From assembly GCA_964554105.1 (NCBI GenBank), contig CAZKNF010000016.1, positions 1 through 56,434 on the forward strand: a DNA stretch of 56,434 bases, read 5' to 3'. The stretch's first letter is position 1. Each line of letters opens with the position of its first letter. The notes under the pieces were generated by a model. That model saw only the letters and a list, made by a program, of their open reading frames with translations, had not been told where the DNA came from and made no database searches. The stretch is from CAZKNF01 sp964554105. Its GTDB lineage: Bacteria; Bacteroidota; Rhodothermia; Rhodothermales; VXPQ01. The translations under genes were made by a program, and so were the position numbers. Positions 34,262 to 43,998 of this stretch are shown one piece after another.

Positions 34262-35605
34262 ATGAACCGTTTCCAATCGAACGCCCACCCTCGCGTAGTG
34301 ATTGTCGGAGCAGGCTTTGCCGGTCTCCGCGTGGCAGCGGAGCTCTCAGGCACCGCGGCCGAGGTCATTCTGGTGGATCGGAACAACTATCACAAGTTCC
34401 AGCCGCTGCTGTATCAGGTGGCTACCGCCGGACTCGAACCGGACGAGATCGTGCACTCGGTGCGCGACATTTTCAGGAAGGACAAGAATGTGCGCTTTAT
34501 CCTCGGAAACGTGAGCGCCATCAACCGCGATCAGCGATGCATCGAAGTAGAGGACGGGCCGCCGATCTCCTACGATTACCTCGTGGTCGCTGCGGGCGCT
34601 ACGACCAACTATTTCGGGATCGAGGGAGCGGAGGAGCATGCGTTCCCGATGAAGACCGTTCCGGAAGCGCTGCACCTCCGGAATCATATTCTGCGCCAGT
34701 TCGAAGAGGCGGAACGCGAGCCGGACAACTTGAAAGAAGGAGCGCTTCAATTCGTCGTCGTCGGGGGTGGACCAACCGGCGTCGAAACGGCCGGGCAGCT
34801 TTCCGAGCTCTTCCGTTATGTGATCAGGGAGGATTATCGGAACGTCGATACCGCCCATGCACACGTGATTCTACTCGAGATGCTGCCGGAGCTCTTGATG
34901 CCGTACGCGGAGTCGCTTCGCGACTACACGCGCCGGGCCCTCGAAAAGCGTGGCGTCGAGGTTCGCACCGAGACGACGGTCGAGCATGTCGAAGCCGATG
35001 CGGTGCATCTCAAAGGAGGGGATCGCATTCCGACTCGAACGCTGATCTGGGCCGCCGGTGTCGGCGCCAGCCCGCTGGCCGCAGCCGTTGGAACGGAACA
35101 GACCGGTGGAGGGCGCCTCGTCGTCGAGCCGGATCTGAGCATTCCAGGTCACCCCGAAATTTACGTCATAGGAGATATGTGCGGCGGGGAGGATGAGGAT
35201 GGCGAAATGTACGCCCAGCTGGCGACGGTGGCCATCCAGCAGGGCCGCCACGTCGGCCGGCAGATTCAACGTCGGATCGAGGGGCAGGAATCACAGCCGT
35301 TCGAATACAAGGATCCAGGCATCATGGCCACGATCGGGCGCAATGCCGCCGTCGCACAATTAGCCGGTGGGGTCGAGGTGAAGGGGTTCGTCGCGTGGCT
35401 CATGTGGGCGTTCATCCACATCTATAAGCTCGTAGGATTTCGGAATCGATTCGACGTCTTCCTGAGCTGGGTTTACAACTACGCGACGTACAACTTCAGT
35501 GCTCGCGTGATCATGGATCTTCTCCCGGCGCCGGAAGAAGTTGGTGGAACGCAGGTATCCGGAGAGGAGCACGCCGAGGCCATCGAGCAGCTGCCGGGCA
35601 CGTGA
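34262..35605 (+). CDS. Type II NADH dehydrogenase-like flavoprotein
   Basis: 447 residues from the ATG at 34262; the longer frame would run through the conserved leader. First dinucleotide motif VVIVGAGFAGLRVA binds FAD, NNYHKFQPLLYQVATAGLEPDEI is the typical NDH-2 active-site lead-in, FVVVGGGPTGVETAGQLSEL binds NADH, and LIWAAGVGASPLA and IYVIGDMC follow. The C-terminal VAWLMWAFIHIYKLVGFRNR anchors it to the inner membrane. It oxidises NADH and reduces quinone without pumping protons. It is divergent from the ThDP enzyme. Confidence 0.88.
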   Translation: MNRFQSNAHPRVVIVGAGFAGLRVAAELSGTAAEVILVDRNNYHKFQPLLYQVATAGLEPDEIVHSVRDIFRKDKNVRFILGNVSAINRDQRCIEVEDGPPISYDYLVVAAGATTNYFGIEGAEEHAFPMKTVPEALHLRNHILRQFEEAEREPDNLKEGALQFVVVGGGPTGVETAGQLSELFRYVIREDYRNVDTAHAHVILLEMLPELLMPYAESLRDYTRRALEKRGVEVRTETTVEHVEADAVHLKGGDRIPTRTLIWAAGVGASPLAAAVGTEQTGGGRLVVEPDLSIPGHPEIYVIGDMCGGEDEDGEMYAQLATVAIQQGRHVGRQIQRRIEGQESQPFEYKDPGIMATIGRNAAVAQLAGGVEVKGFVAWLMWAFIHIYKLVGFRNRFDVFLSWVYNYATYNFSARVIMDLLPAPEEVGGTQVSGEEHAEAIEQLPGT

Positions 35606-35705
35606 GTGACGAGAGGCTGCCAAACAAAATGCAGTATCGCCCGCCTATCCGCGAAGATTCGCGCCGCCGAGTGCCGGCGAGTGCCGGCGCAAGCATCGTC
35701 CGCGA

Positions 35706-35734
35706 TTGACAAACACATGCAAAAGCGGTAAACT
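35706..35734 (+). promoter_or_regulatory. Sigma-70-like promoter of the GH42 operon
   Basis: TTGACA at 35706-35711, 17 bases, then TAAACT at 35729-35734. The hexamers and spacing are near consensus for a primary sigma factor. The gene start is 85 bases downstream at 35819. Confidence 0.6.
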
Positions 35735-35751
35735 GCCCATCTGCACAATCG

Positions 35752-35775
35752 TTTGCGCAACTGTGAGAGCGCAAA
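35752..35775 (+). promoter_or_regulatory. Inverted repeat in the GH42 leader, possible operator
   Basis: TTTGCGC at 35752-35758 and GCGCAAA at 35769-35775 form a perfect 7-base inverted repeat with a 10-base centre, 18 bases after the -10 hexamer. TTGCGCAA at 35753-35760 is itself palindromic, as in operators of LacI-type sugar repressors. A regulator gene was not found in the window. Confidence 0.4.
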
Positions 35776-35818
35776 TGAGAAGGCAGGATAGTAAGGATCT
35801 GTCATTAACATATTCGAT

Positions 35819-38080
35819 ATGCGCGAGCTCCTCAGCAGCGACTATTTTCCATACGGTTCTCAATACTACCGAGCGCCTTCTCCGCCGGAGGAGGACTGGG
35901 ATCGCGACCTCCGCAAAATGGCCGAGCTCGGCTTCAATTCAATCAAGTACTGGATCCAATGGCGCTGGAATCATCCCGAGGAGGACCGATTCTACTGGGA
36001 CGACATCGACCGTTTGATGGAGCTTTCCGAGAAGTACGACTTCAAGGTAATGCTCAACACGATCGTCGACGTGGCGCCTGCGTGGATTTACCAGAAGTAT
36101 GACGACGCCTCGATGCTCACGCTGGATGGTCGGCGTATAGGTCCGCAGACCCAGTCGCATCGTCAGATCGGCGGGCTCGGACTCTGTCTCAATCACGACG
36201 AGGCCGTCGACCACATGATGCGCTTCCTCAAGGAGGCGTTCGAGCGCTACACCGGCCATTCCGCGCTCGAAATCTGGAATTTCGGCAGCGAGCCGGAACT
36301 CACGCAGTCGATGTCGGAAATGCGGCTATACGCCGACGACGCCGAGAAGATGGGCGACATGCTGTGCTACTGCGATCGCTGCAGAACGAGTTTTCGCGGA
36401 TGGCTCAGCGATAAATACGGTGACATCGACAAGCTCAACGCCGCCTGGGATCGAAATTACACGTCCTTCGACCAGGCCGAGGTACCGAAGACCCGCAACA
36501 CTTTCAACGACTTAATCGACTGGCGAATGTTCTTCGTCGACACGCTCGGCCGAAATGTGCGCCGGCGGCTAGAGGTGTGCGAGGCCGCGGACGCCGACCG
36601 GCACCCGAAGATGTGCCACCATGTGTTCATTCAGGGTTTTCCGATCACTTCCACGGCGAATGACCCGTGGAATATCGGTCAGACCGGCGATCTGCACGGC
36701 TTCACGCAGATGGACGACCCGATGATGCACGACATCCTGCGCTCCTGCGCACGCGGCAAGCCCGTGATGTCTGCCGAGATGTTGATGTTGATGGGCTATA
36801 CGCTCAATCTGCATGAAGTCATCACCACCGATGACATCAAGCGGCACATATTCACGGGCATCGCGGCCAATCTGAAGGGCTTCATCTTCTGGCAGTATCG
36901 TCCCGAAATGCTCGGCCGGGAGGCGCCCGCATGGGGACTCACGCATCCGGATGGCTCATCGACCCCCTGGCTCGAAGCATTTGCGGACATCGGCAGGAAG
37001 CTGCAGGAGAATACGGACTTCCTGTTCGATGCCGAACCGCCGAGTGCCGAAGTGGCCATACTGTATCATCCGGAAAATCAGATCTTCACCTGGGCGGCCA
37101 CCGGTAACGAGAAGAACGCCACGCAGTCCCTTTTGGGGGCGCACCGGGCGCTCTACGAGCGGAGCATCCGCACGGACTTCATCCACCCAAAGGACATCGC
37201 AAACGGGCATCTCGACGAGTACAAAGTCGTCATCCTTCCGCTGCCATATCTCCTTGATGGTGCGACGGCGCGAGCGCTAAAAGAGTGGGTGAAGGCCGGC
37301 GGAGTGCTGATCAGCGAAGCGTATCTCGGAGGATGGAATCTCGACGAGGGGCGCCATTCCACGACGATTCCCGGCTTCGGGCTGGAAGAGGTCTTTCAGG
37401 TGCGGCAGGCCAACGGCGAGCCGGCGTCGGAAGATCAGTATCTCCAGCTCGGCGGGATCGTGCGAAGCACTCCGGGGCCGCTCAATCTCCATCCGGGAAT
37501 TCACGAGGACGCGGGCGGTGCTTCGATGGCGCAGCCCGTCGACGTGTCGAACGGAAGTGGACGAGTGGTCATGCGCCTGAACGAGGATTTGCCCGGTGTT
37601 GCGTCCGGCACCCGTGTGCAGGGTGCGATCATTAAAGAGACGTACACGGTCGAAGGGGCGGAGGTCCTGGCTGAATACGACGACGGCCGCGCCGCGATCA
37701 CGCGTGCGCAGTACGGCAGTGGGACGGCCATTCTCATCGGATCGTACGTCGCACTGGGTCACTACCGATTCGGTGATCCTGCGAACGGCAAGCTGCTGGC
37801 AGGCCTCGTTCGCGATGCGGTGGATCTGGCTGGGCCGACGGTCCACGGTGACGCTCTCGTTCGCGTAGACACGTTGAGCACCGAAGGCGGCGATGCGATG
37901 ATCATCCTCCAGAATCTCGAGCCGCGGCCGGTCGACATTTCGGTAGATCTGGATGGCGTCGAGTTCGATGCCGCGAATGAGGTTTTCGGCGGTGCCCGGC
38001 TGCAGGGCGTACGTATCTCGGCCGGCGTGACGTTCTCGGTGCAGCTCAGGGCCGGCGAGGTACGTGTCTATCGTGCATGA
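35819..38080 (+). CDS. GH42 beta-galactosidase family protein
   Basis: 753 residues without signal peptide. The start SDYFPYGSQYYRAPSPPEEDW is typical of GH42 (pattern: Y-P-x-G-x-Q-Y-P-x-x-W). The acid/base Glu158 is in WNFGSEPEL, where Ser replaces the Asn usually found before it, and the predicted nucleophile Glu320 is in VMSAEMLM. The middle domain (VAILYHPENQIFTW, VVILPLPYLLD) is the Rossmann-like trimerisation domain, and the C-terminus is a small beta domain. It hydrolyses terminal beta-galactosides or related sugars in the cytoplasm. First gene of an operon with a transporter that overlaps its end. Confidence 0.82.
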   Translation: MRELLSSDYFPYGSQYYRAPSPPEEDWDRDLRKMAELGFNSIKYWIQWRWNHPEEDRFYWDDIDRLMELSEKYDFKVMLNTIVDVAPAWIYQKYDDASMLTLDGRRIGPQTQSHRQIGGLGLCLNHDEAVDHMMRFLKEAFERYTGHSALEIWNFGSEPELTQSMSEMRLYADDAEKMGDMLCYCDRCRTSFRGWLSDKYGDIDKLNAAWDRNYTSFDQAEVPKTRNTFNDLIDWRMFFVDTLGRNVRRRLEVCEAADADRHPKMCHHVFIQGFPITSTANDPWNIGQTGDLHGFTQMDDPMMHDILRSCARGKPVMSAEMLMLMGYTLNLHEVITTDDIKRHIFTGIAANLKGFIFWQYRPEMLGREAPAWGLTHPDGSSTPWLEAFADIGRKLQENTDFLFDAEPPSAEVAILYHPENQIFTWAATGNEKNATQSLLGAHRALYERSIRTDFIHPKDIANGHLDEYKVVILPLPYLLDGATARALKEWVKAGGVLISEAYLGGWNLDEGRHSTTIPGFGLEEVFQVRQANGEPASEDQYLQLGGIVRSTPGPLNLHPGIHEDAGGASMAQPVDVSNGSGRVVMRLNEDLPGVASGTRVQGAIIKETYTVEGAEVLAEYDDGRAAITRAQYGSGTAILIGSYVALGHYRFGDPANGKLLAGLVRDAVDLAGPTVHGDALVRVDTLSTEGGDAMIILQNLEPRPVDISVDLDGVEFDAANEVFGGARLQGVRISAGVTFSVQLRAGEVRVYRA

Positions 38081-39329
38081 CCGCGCACTCGAAGCACAGC
38101 CGTCGGTCGTCCGGCGAAATTTCGTTCTAAACGTCGTAGACGGTGCCGTCTTTACATTCGGGCTGGGATTCGCATCGCGTTCGACGGTGCTGCCGGTTTT
38201 CGTGAAGAACATCGGCGGCGACAGCATCGCGATTTCGTTGATTCCGGTGCTGTGGATCCTCGGCTTCAACATTCCCCAGATCGTGATCGCGAACTACACG
38301 GGACGCATATCTCCGAAGAAGCCGCTTCTTCTTAAGACGGGCCTCGCGCAGCGGCTGCCATGGCTTTTGATGGCCGTAGTGACGTTCACCTTGATTGACG
38401 GCCTGTCTCCGGCTATCGCGCTGCCGCTCTTCTTTGTCCTCCTGACGCTCGCCGCCGCGGGCGGGAGCCTCAATTTACCCGTCTGGTTCGATATCGTATC
38501 GAAGATCACGCCCGTACGTATGCGGGGTCGACTGTTCGCGCTTCGGACCGTCCTGGGCGGCATGCTCGGCATCCTCGCGGGCTGGATCGTCGAGCGGGTG
38601 CTCGCGACGTGGGGCTTTCCGGATGCCTTCGGCATTTTGTTCGTGCTGGCATTCGGGGCGATCATGATCTCCTATATCTTCATTACGCTCCTGGAGGAAG
38701 GTGATCGTCCGCTTCCGAAAAAGCGCGTGCGGTATCGCACGTATCTACGCAGCCTGCCGGCCATTCTCCGCCGCGAAACGAACTTTCGGAATTTCCTGAT
38801 CGGCGAATCGCTTCTCGTTGCGGCGACCATGGTGGAGGCTTTTTTCGCCGTGGATGCCATCGAATCGCTGAATTTGCCCGTGAGCTATGCCGGGCGGTTC
38901 ACAATTGTCGTGATGGCCAGCATGATCGTCGGCACCCTCGTATTCGGGTATATCGCCGATCGATGGGGCCATCGCATCAACCTCGTGCTGGCGGCTGCGT
39001 GGATGGTGGTTGGATGTGCGGCGGCGCTGCTGGCCCAGAGCGTGGAAGTCTACTATCTCGCATTCGCGGCCTCGGCGCTCACATTGGGGCTGAGAACGAT
39101 CTCGAGGCTGCCGATCATCGCGGAGCTTTGCCGGGAAGACGACCGTCCGACATTCGTCGCGCTCACCAACGTGGTTACGGCACCGTTCGTGCTCGCCGGC
39201 ATCGCGGGAGGATACCTCGCGAACGTGCACGGATACGATGCAGTGTTTATCGGTGCCGGTCTGATTTCAGTCGGGGCGTGCCTTTGGTTTGGATTGGTGG
39301 TCAAGGAGCCGCGGACCGACAGCGTTTGA
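38064..39329 (+). CDS. MFS transporter
   Basis: 421 residues, about twelve hydrophobic segments. The GTG at 38064 overlaps the GH42 3' end by 17 bases; other in-frame starts shortly after are possible. Segments include LVFGYIADRWGHRINLVL with the loop motif (D-R-x-G) between transmembrane helices, and PVRMRGRLFALRTVLGG in the first half. The lack of a sugar-specific signature leaves substrate open; position between GH42 and GH10 genes suggests import of a di- or oligosaccharide. Confidence 0.85.
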   Translation: MSIVHDRALEAQPSVVRRNFVLNVVDGAVFTFGLGFASRSTVLPVFVKNIGGDSIAISLIPVLWILGFNIPQIVIANYTGRISPKKPLLLKTGLAQRLPWLLMAVVTFTLIDGLSPAIALPLFFVLLTLAAAGGSLNLPVWFDIVSKITPVRMRGRLFALRTVLGGMLGILAGWIVERVLATWGFPDAFGILFVLAFGAIMISYIFITLLEEGDRPLPKKRVRYRTYLRSLPAILRRETNFRNFLIGESLLVAATMVEAFFAVDAIESLNLPVSYAGRFTIVVMASMIVGTLVFGYIADRWGHRINLVLAAAWMVVGCAAALLAQSVEVYYLAFAASALTLGLRTISRLPIIAELCREDDRPTFVALTNVVTAPFVLAGIAGGYLANVHGYDAVFIGAGLISVGACLWFGLVVKEPRTDSV

Positions 39330-39397
39330 CGTTTACGGGTTTGGATTTACGTGTCTAGAGTTGGCGTTCATAGATTAGCGATCATCGGAGAGAGATT

Positions 39398-41065
39398 ATG
39401 AAGCAGGTTACACGACGACAGGTGCTGAAGACGGGCGTAGCCGGTGCTGCGGGATTGGCCATCTCGCCGGCAATGAAGATGTTCGGCGCCGTGCCGCTCA
39501 TCAAGGGGGATCTTACGTTTCGACCGTATCTCCATCCGCTGATGGACCCGATCGAATCGGTGTATCTGGCGGACGAGAACGGTGATCCGTTCGAATCTCC
39601 GGTTCGCGCGACGGATGCCGGAATCGTCGTGCCCGACGGAATCGGCGAGTCGTTTTCCGTCAACACCAAGTTCTTCATCGAAGGATTCGGGAATGTCTGG
39701 CTCGAGGCGAACAACGGCGGCGAGATGTACACCGCCGACGATTTCTCGAATGACCGCATATTGAATTTGAATCACGAGTTCGCCCGCAGCCTGGTCGAGC
39801 AGAATCGGAAGATATTGGACAGATACCGCAGCGAGAGCAATACCGAGTTCTCAACGGAGACCATCCACCTGCAGGAACTCGCGCAGGAGCTCGTTCGGAT
39901 GTCGTCCCGCTCGAACGGTGAGACGATGGCCGAACTATCCGACAAATCCCTTCTTTATGGGCTGTGGGCGAGTGAAAAGATCGAGCTCGATCAGGCGCGC
40001 TGGACCATCGAGAGGCAGGCGCGCAGCGACACGTTCTATTTCGGATGCGAGACGCGCCAGTATATCTGGGCGAAATCCGTGGCCATGGTCGACCGATTCG
40101 TGGAGCTCTTCAATTACGCGACGCTCACGCACTACGTCTACGATACCTGGTATCCGGTATTCGAGCCGCGGGAGGGCGAGCACCAATTCGGCATCAAAGA
40201 CGAAATCGTCGATTGGCTGACGGAGCACGAGATCACGATTGAAGGGCGGCCGCTGCTCTGGTTTCATCCGTGGGTGATGCCGGATTGGCTTCGCGAGAAG
40301 AATTACGATGAGCTCAAGACATACGTCGAGCGGCACGTTCGCGAAGTCGTGGGGCACTACGGCGACAAGATCGAGCACTGGGAGGTGGTCAACGAGTATC
40401 ACGATTGGGCGAATGAATTCCGGCACACGCCGGATCAGATCAATGAGATCACGAGGCTGGCCTGCGAGACGACGCATGAAGTGAACCCCGACGTCGTCCG
40501 AATCATCAATAACTGCTGCTCGTTCGGCGAGTATGCGGCCAGCGGATATGATTCGGCCGGGGAGATGGATCGGCCGCTGCGCACGCCGCGGAAGTTCGTA
40601 GAGGAGCTGATCGAAGCCGAGGTGCCGTTCGAGGTGACCGGCGTCCAGATGTATTTTCCGGAGCGGACGCTGGCAGACATCGTGCGGCTGCTCGAGCGGT
40701 TCGCGGCGCTCGGCAAGCCTGTCTACATCACGGAGATCGGCGCAACATCCGGTCCGACGCGTGAAGAGATCTTCAACGAAACGATGTCCATCCCGGAGGC
40801 GCCGTACGACTGGCACAGGCCGTGGGACGAGGATCTGCAGGCTGATTGGCTAGAACAACTCTACACGATTCTCTACAGCAAGCCGTACATCGAGAACCTG
40901 TCCTGGTACGATTTCGCGGACTTCAGGACGTTTATCCCGAACGGAGGATTGATTCGGATGGATGGGGAGCGCAAGCAGTCGTTTCATCGGCTCGAGGGCC
41001 TGTTGGAGGACTGGGACCGGCTGCCGGCGATGCCCGATCGTGACGTGACTGGTGGTCCAAGATAG
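39398..41065 (+). CDS. GH10 endo-xylanase with a Tat-like leader
   Basis: 555 residues. The leader TRRQVLKTGVAGAAGLAIS has twin arginines followed by a moderately hydrophobic helix, a Tat signal; so the enzyme probably folds before export to the periplasm or beyond. Catalytic residues: acid/base Glu333 in HWEVVNEYHDW and nucleophile Glu446 in VYITEIGATSG. Other GH10 marks are LLWFHPWVMPDWL and FEVTGVQMYF. GH10 enzymes cut the beta-1,4-xylan backbone. About 140 residues precede the barrel (a carbohydrate-binding or substrate-recognition region). Next gene starts just after the stop. Confidence 0.88.
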   Translation: MKQVTRRQVLKTGVAGAAGLAISPAMKMFGAVPLIKGDLTFRPYLHPLMDPIESVYLADENGDPFESPVRATDAGIVVPDGIGESFSVNTKFFIEGFGNVWLEANNGGEMYTADDFSNDRILNLNHEFARSLVEQNRKILDRYRSESNTEFSTETIHLQELAQELVRMSSRSNGETMAELSDKSLLYGLWASEKIELDQARWTIERQARSDTFYFGCETRQYIWAKSVAMVDRFVELFNYATLTHYVYDTWYPVFEPREGEHQFGIKDEIVDWLTEHEITIEGRPLLWFHPWVMPDWLREKNYDELKTYVERHVREVVGHYGDKIEHWEVVNEYHDWANEFRHTPDQINEITRLACETTHEVNPDVVRIINNCCSFGEYAASGYDSAGEMDRPLRTPRKFVEELIEAEVPFEVTGVQMYFPERTLADIVRLLERFAALGKPVYITEIGATSGPTREEIFNETMSIPEAPYDWHRPWDEDLQADWLEQLYTILYSKPYIENLSWYDFADFRTFIPNGGLIRMDGERKQSFHRLEGLLEDWDRLPAMPDRDVTGGPR

Positions 41066-41074
41066 GTGGACGTG

Positions 41075-42079
41075 ATGCGGATTTTTGTGATTGGTGGGAC
41101 GGGATTCATCAGCGGGCGATTGACGCAAATACTGCTCGACGAAGGGCATCAGGTCACGATTTTTACGCGTGGGCGCCGAAGACCGTCATTCCAAGGAGAC
41201 GAACGTCTCGAGCACGTGCGCGGCGACCGCAGCAGTCCGGATTCTCTCCGGAGAGCGCTTGAGGGTCGCACATTCGACGCGGCATTCGACATGATCGCCT
41301 ACGAGGGCGGCGGAACGCGTGCGGCAGTCGATGCTCTTCAAGGTCGAGTCGACCGGTTCATCCATTGCAGCACGATCTCCGTCTACATGATTTCTGATGA
41401 CGTGCGATGTCCGATTACGGAAGATCAAGACGACCTTCCGGTGATGGAGCCCTGGGCTCGCAACCCTTTCGGGATGGATTACGGGATCGGGAAGCGCGCC
41501 TGCGAGTCCGTTCTGCGGGAGGCGCATGGGAGTGCCTTTGACGTGACGTCGCTGCGGCCGACTTTTGTGAGTGGACCCGGGGACAAGACGGCGCGCGACT
41601 TTTTTTGGATCGAGCGGATCCTGGACGGTCAGCCGCTGCTTGTGCCGGGCTGCGGTGATCACGCCTTCCAGCAAATATTCCTCGAAGATGCTGCACGTGC
41701 GTTTGCCGATACGCTCAAGTCCGACGCTTCCCGGGGCGAGGCGTACAACGTGGTGGGCGAGGACATCTACTCGCTGAACGAATACTTGCGGCGCCTATCT
41801 GAGTTGTTGGGACGCGAATCCGAGCTCGTGCACATCGACCAGGAGCGATTCGATGCACTGCCCTTCAGCACGAATCCTCGTGGTGATGTTTTCCCATTCA
41901 ATACGCGCCGCACGGCTATTTTCAGTCTCGACAAGATCAAGCGCGACATCGGATTTCGATCGACTCCTTTCGATGAGTGGATGAGGAAGACGATAGATTG
42001 GTATCTTCGCGACTACGACGGCAACTCGCTCGGGTACGAGCGTCGTCGTGAGGAACTCGACGTGATCGAGTCTCGCTGA
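41075..42079 (+). CDS. NAD-dependent epimerase/dehydratase (SDR)
   Basis: 334 residues from the ATG at 41075 (a GTG directly after the GH10 stop is possible). Rossmann start MRIFVIGGTGFISGRL, then FDMIAYEGGGTRAAVDAL, HCSTISVY with the active-site Ser/Thr, and FGMDYGIGKRACESVL with Tyr-x-x-x-Lys. This resembles the plant-type/mRNA-binding-like SDR branch, where some members act on UDP-sugars, others have unknown roles. Its place in a catabolic operon points to an oxidation or epimerisation of the released sugar. Confidence 0.78.
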   Translation: MRIFVIGGTGFISGRLTQILLDEGHQVTIFTRGRRRPSFQGDERLEHVRGDRSSPDSLRRALEGRTFDAAFDMIAYEGGGTRAAVDALQGRVDRFIHCSTISVYMISDDVRCPITEDQDDLPVMEPWARNPFGMDYGIGKRACESVLREAHGSAFDVTSLRPTFVSGPGDKTARDFFWIERILDGQPLLVPGCGDHAFQQIFLEDAARAFADTLKSDASRGEAYNVVGEDIYSLNEYLRRLSELLGRESELVHIDQERFDALPFSTNPRGDVFPFNTRRTAIFSLDKIKRDIGFRSTPFDEWMRKTIDWYLRDYDGNSLGYERRREELDVIESR

Positions 42080-42148
42080 CGACCCGCCGTCCCAAGGCGA
42101 AGGGGCGAATCAATCATCCTTTGAATCAATCATGCAGGGTACCACACC

Positions 42149-43231
42149 ATGTCGGCAGGCCTCCTCACATTAATGCTCCTCCTGCCGGTTTCCGGTGAGA
42201 TCCAGGCGGATGACCCGCTGCGCGTCGGTATCGCACGCCTGACGCACGATCACGTGCACTGGATCTTCCAGAGCGAGGCGCGCGGCGACATCGACATTAC
42301 CGGAATCTATGAGCCGAATCGTGAGCTGGCCGCCCGCTACGCCGAGCAGTACGGCCTCGATTCCGATTTATTCTACACGGAGCTCGGCGAGATGCTCGAC
42401 GCCGTCGAGCCGGTGGCGGTAACGGCTTTCGGGTCCGTCTTCGAGCACTTAGAAGTTGTGGAGGCTGCTGCGCCGCGAGGGGTCCACGTGATGGTCGAGA
42501 AGCCCCTCGCCGTGAGCGTCGAACATGCGCTGAGAATGCAGGCCCTCGCTGAGGAGCACGACATCCACCTGCTCACAAATTACGAAACGACGTGGTACGC
42601 CAGCGTGCATGCCGCGCGCGATCGGCTCCAGGACGCGGATGCGTTCGGCGACATCCGCAAGATGGTCGTTCGCGACGGACATGAGGGGCCGAAAGAGATC
42701 GGCGTCAGCGATGAATTTCTCGACTGGTTGACCGACCCTGAGATGAACGGCGGGGGCGCACTCATCGACTTCGGATGTTACGGGGCGAATCTGATAACGT
42801 GGTTGATGGATGGTGCCGAGCCCACCAGTGTGACTGCGGTGACGCAGCAGATCAAGCCGGATGTGTACCCCCTCGTGGATGATGAAGCGACGATCATTTT
42901 GACCTATCCGAAGGCGCAGGGAATCATTCAGGCATCCTGGAACTGGCCGTACAGCCGAAAGGACATGGATGTATATACGGAAAGGGGGGCGGTTTTTGCG
43001 CCAGATGGACGACACCTGCGGGTACGAGCGGACGGGGACGAAGCATCTTTGGAGCTCGAATCGCGCGAAGCGCCGTACGATGACCCCTTCAGCTACCTCG
43101 CGGGTGTCGTTGGCGGTGAGATCGAGGTCGCTGACACTGATTTGTCCGCGCTGCCGACGAATGTCACCGTCGTTCGCATTCTGGACGCCGCCAGACGATC
43201 TGCAGCAGCCGGGCGACGTGTTGATTTTTGA
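42149..43231 (+). CDS. Exported Gfo/Idh/MocA-family protein
   Basis: 360 residues. A short hydrophobic leader (LLTLMLLLPVSGEIQA) precedes a Gfo/Idh/MocA fold: VGIARLTHDHVHWIF, VMVEKPLAVSVEHAL with the EKP lysine, and GGGALIDFGCYGANLITWLM with the Asp and a Tyr where His is common. Exported members of this family, frequent in Bacteroidota, bind NAD(P) tightly and act on glycosides in the periplasm. It differs from the cytoplasmic relative at 18277 in leader and active-site Tyr. The leader lacks clear positive residues at its start, so export is likely rather than certain. Confidence 0.75.
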   Translation: MSAGLLTLMLLLPVSGEIQADDPLRVGIARLTHDHVHWIFQSEARGDIDITGIYEPNRELAARYAEQYGLDSDLFYTELGEMLDAVEPVAVTAFGSVFEHLEVVEAAAPRGVHVMVEKPLAVSVEHALRMQALAEEHDIHLLTNYETTWYASVHAARDRLQDADAFGDIRKMVVRDGHEGPKEIGVSDEFLDWLTDPEMNGGGALIDFGCYGANLITWLMDGAEPTSVTAVTQQIKPDVYPLVDDEATIILTYPKAQGIIQASWNWPYSRKDMDVYTERGAVFAPDGRHLRVRADGDEASLELESREAPYDDPFSYLAGVVGGEIEVADTDLSALPTNVTVVRILDAARRSAAAGRRVDF

Positions 43232-43407
43232 GGCGCGTGTGGGCGCCGAGTGGTGGGCACCGCCTGGAGTGGAATAGTCGCCGGATGTAGCGTGCCAGCT
43301 GCGTCCGAGATCCAACTCGTGAGCTGCATGGACTCCGTCAGTCGGATCGATTCGCGCCGCGCAGGCGTTCAAGCCACCAATTCACCCATAACCGTGATCA
43401 GGATGTT

Positions 43408-43791
43408 ATGATTGATTTCTTAGAGATGGAGGCCGAGCACGTTCTGGCCATCCGCGTGAATGGAAAAGTGCTGTCCACCGACATCGACCGTGCGATGGAG
43501 GCGGTGGAGGATATGTTGATTTCCCATCAGCGCGTCTCCTTCATCGTGGAAATCGAGGAGTTGTCGGGGATGTCTACGGAGGCCATCTTGAAGGATCTCC
43601 GCTATGGTGTCGAGCAGCTGAAAAATCTCGGTCGCTTTCATCGCGCTGCCGTGATTACAGACATCAAATGGATACGCGCCGCTGCAGGGGTCGAAGATCT
43701 TTTCATCCCAAAGGTTGAAGTGAAAGCTTTTTCGAAGGAGGATCGAGACGTTGCGATTTCCTGGGCGAGTAAGCTGCCCGCTGCAGCGTAG
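43408..43791 (+). CDS. SpoIIAA-like (STAS-fold) protein
   Basis: 127 residues. The pattern IRVNGKVLSTDIDRAMEAVEDML, FIVEIEELSGMSTEAIL and AAVITDIKWIRAAAGVE followed by VKAFSKEDRDVAISW matches the SpoIIAA-like family (PF11964), which has a STAS fold but lacks the phosphorylated Ser motif of true anti-anti-sigma factors. The role is unknown; a lipid or small-molecule carrier function has been suggested for the family. It stands alone between the sugar operon and a cupredoxin gene. Confidence 0.8.
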   Translation: MIDFLEMEAEHVLAIRVNGKVLSTDIDRAMEAVEDMLISHQRVSFIVEIEELSGMSTEAILKDLRYGVEQLKNLGRFHRAAVITDIKWIRAAAGVEDLFIPKVEVKAFSKEDRDVAISWASKLPAAA

Positions 43792-43998
43792 GTCGGAGCG
43801 GTGCGGCCGGGTGTTGTTCGTGGCCGCATACCGGTCGGTACAGCTTGTAACACTCGAGGCAATTCCAGGGAGAGGCGAAACCGTTGGGGTAGGATTCAAG
43901 TGCATCGGAGAGTGAATCGCGAATGCTGGAGCATCAGAGACGTTTAGCGATCGCCCACCATAGACTGCGACCTAGCAAGCAAGTAGAGTATAACGACC

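Noticed and set aside
35662..35690. Short tandem repeat of GAGTGCCGGC
   Set aside because: Only two copies; not a CRISPR or significant repeat.
42105..42135. GAATCAATCAT repeated twice before the exported Gfo/Idh gene
   Set aside because: Too short and only two copies; may be chance or a minor regulator site.
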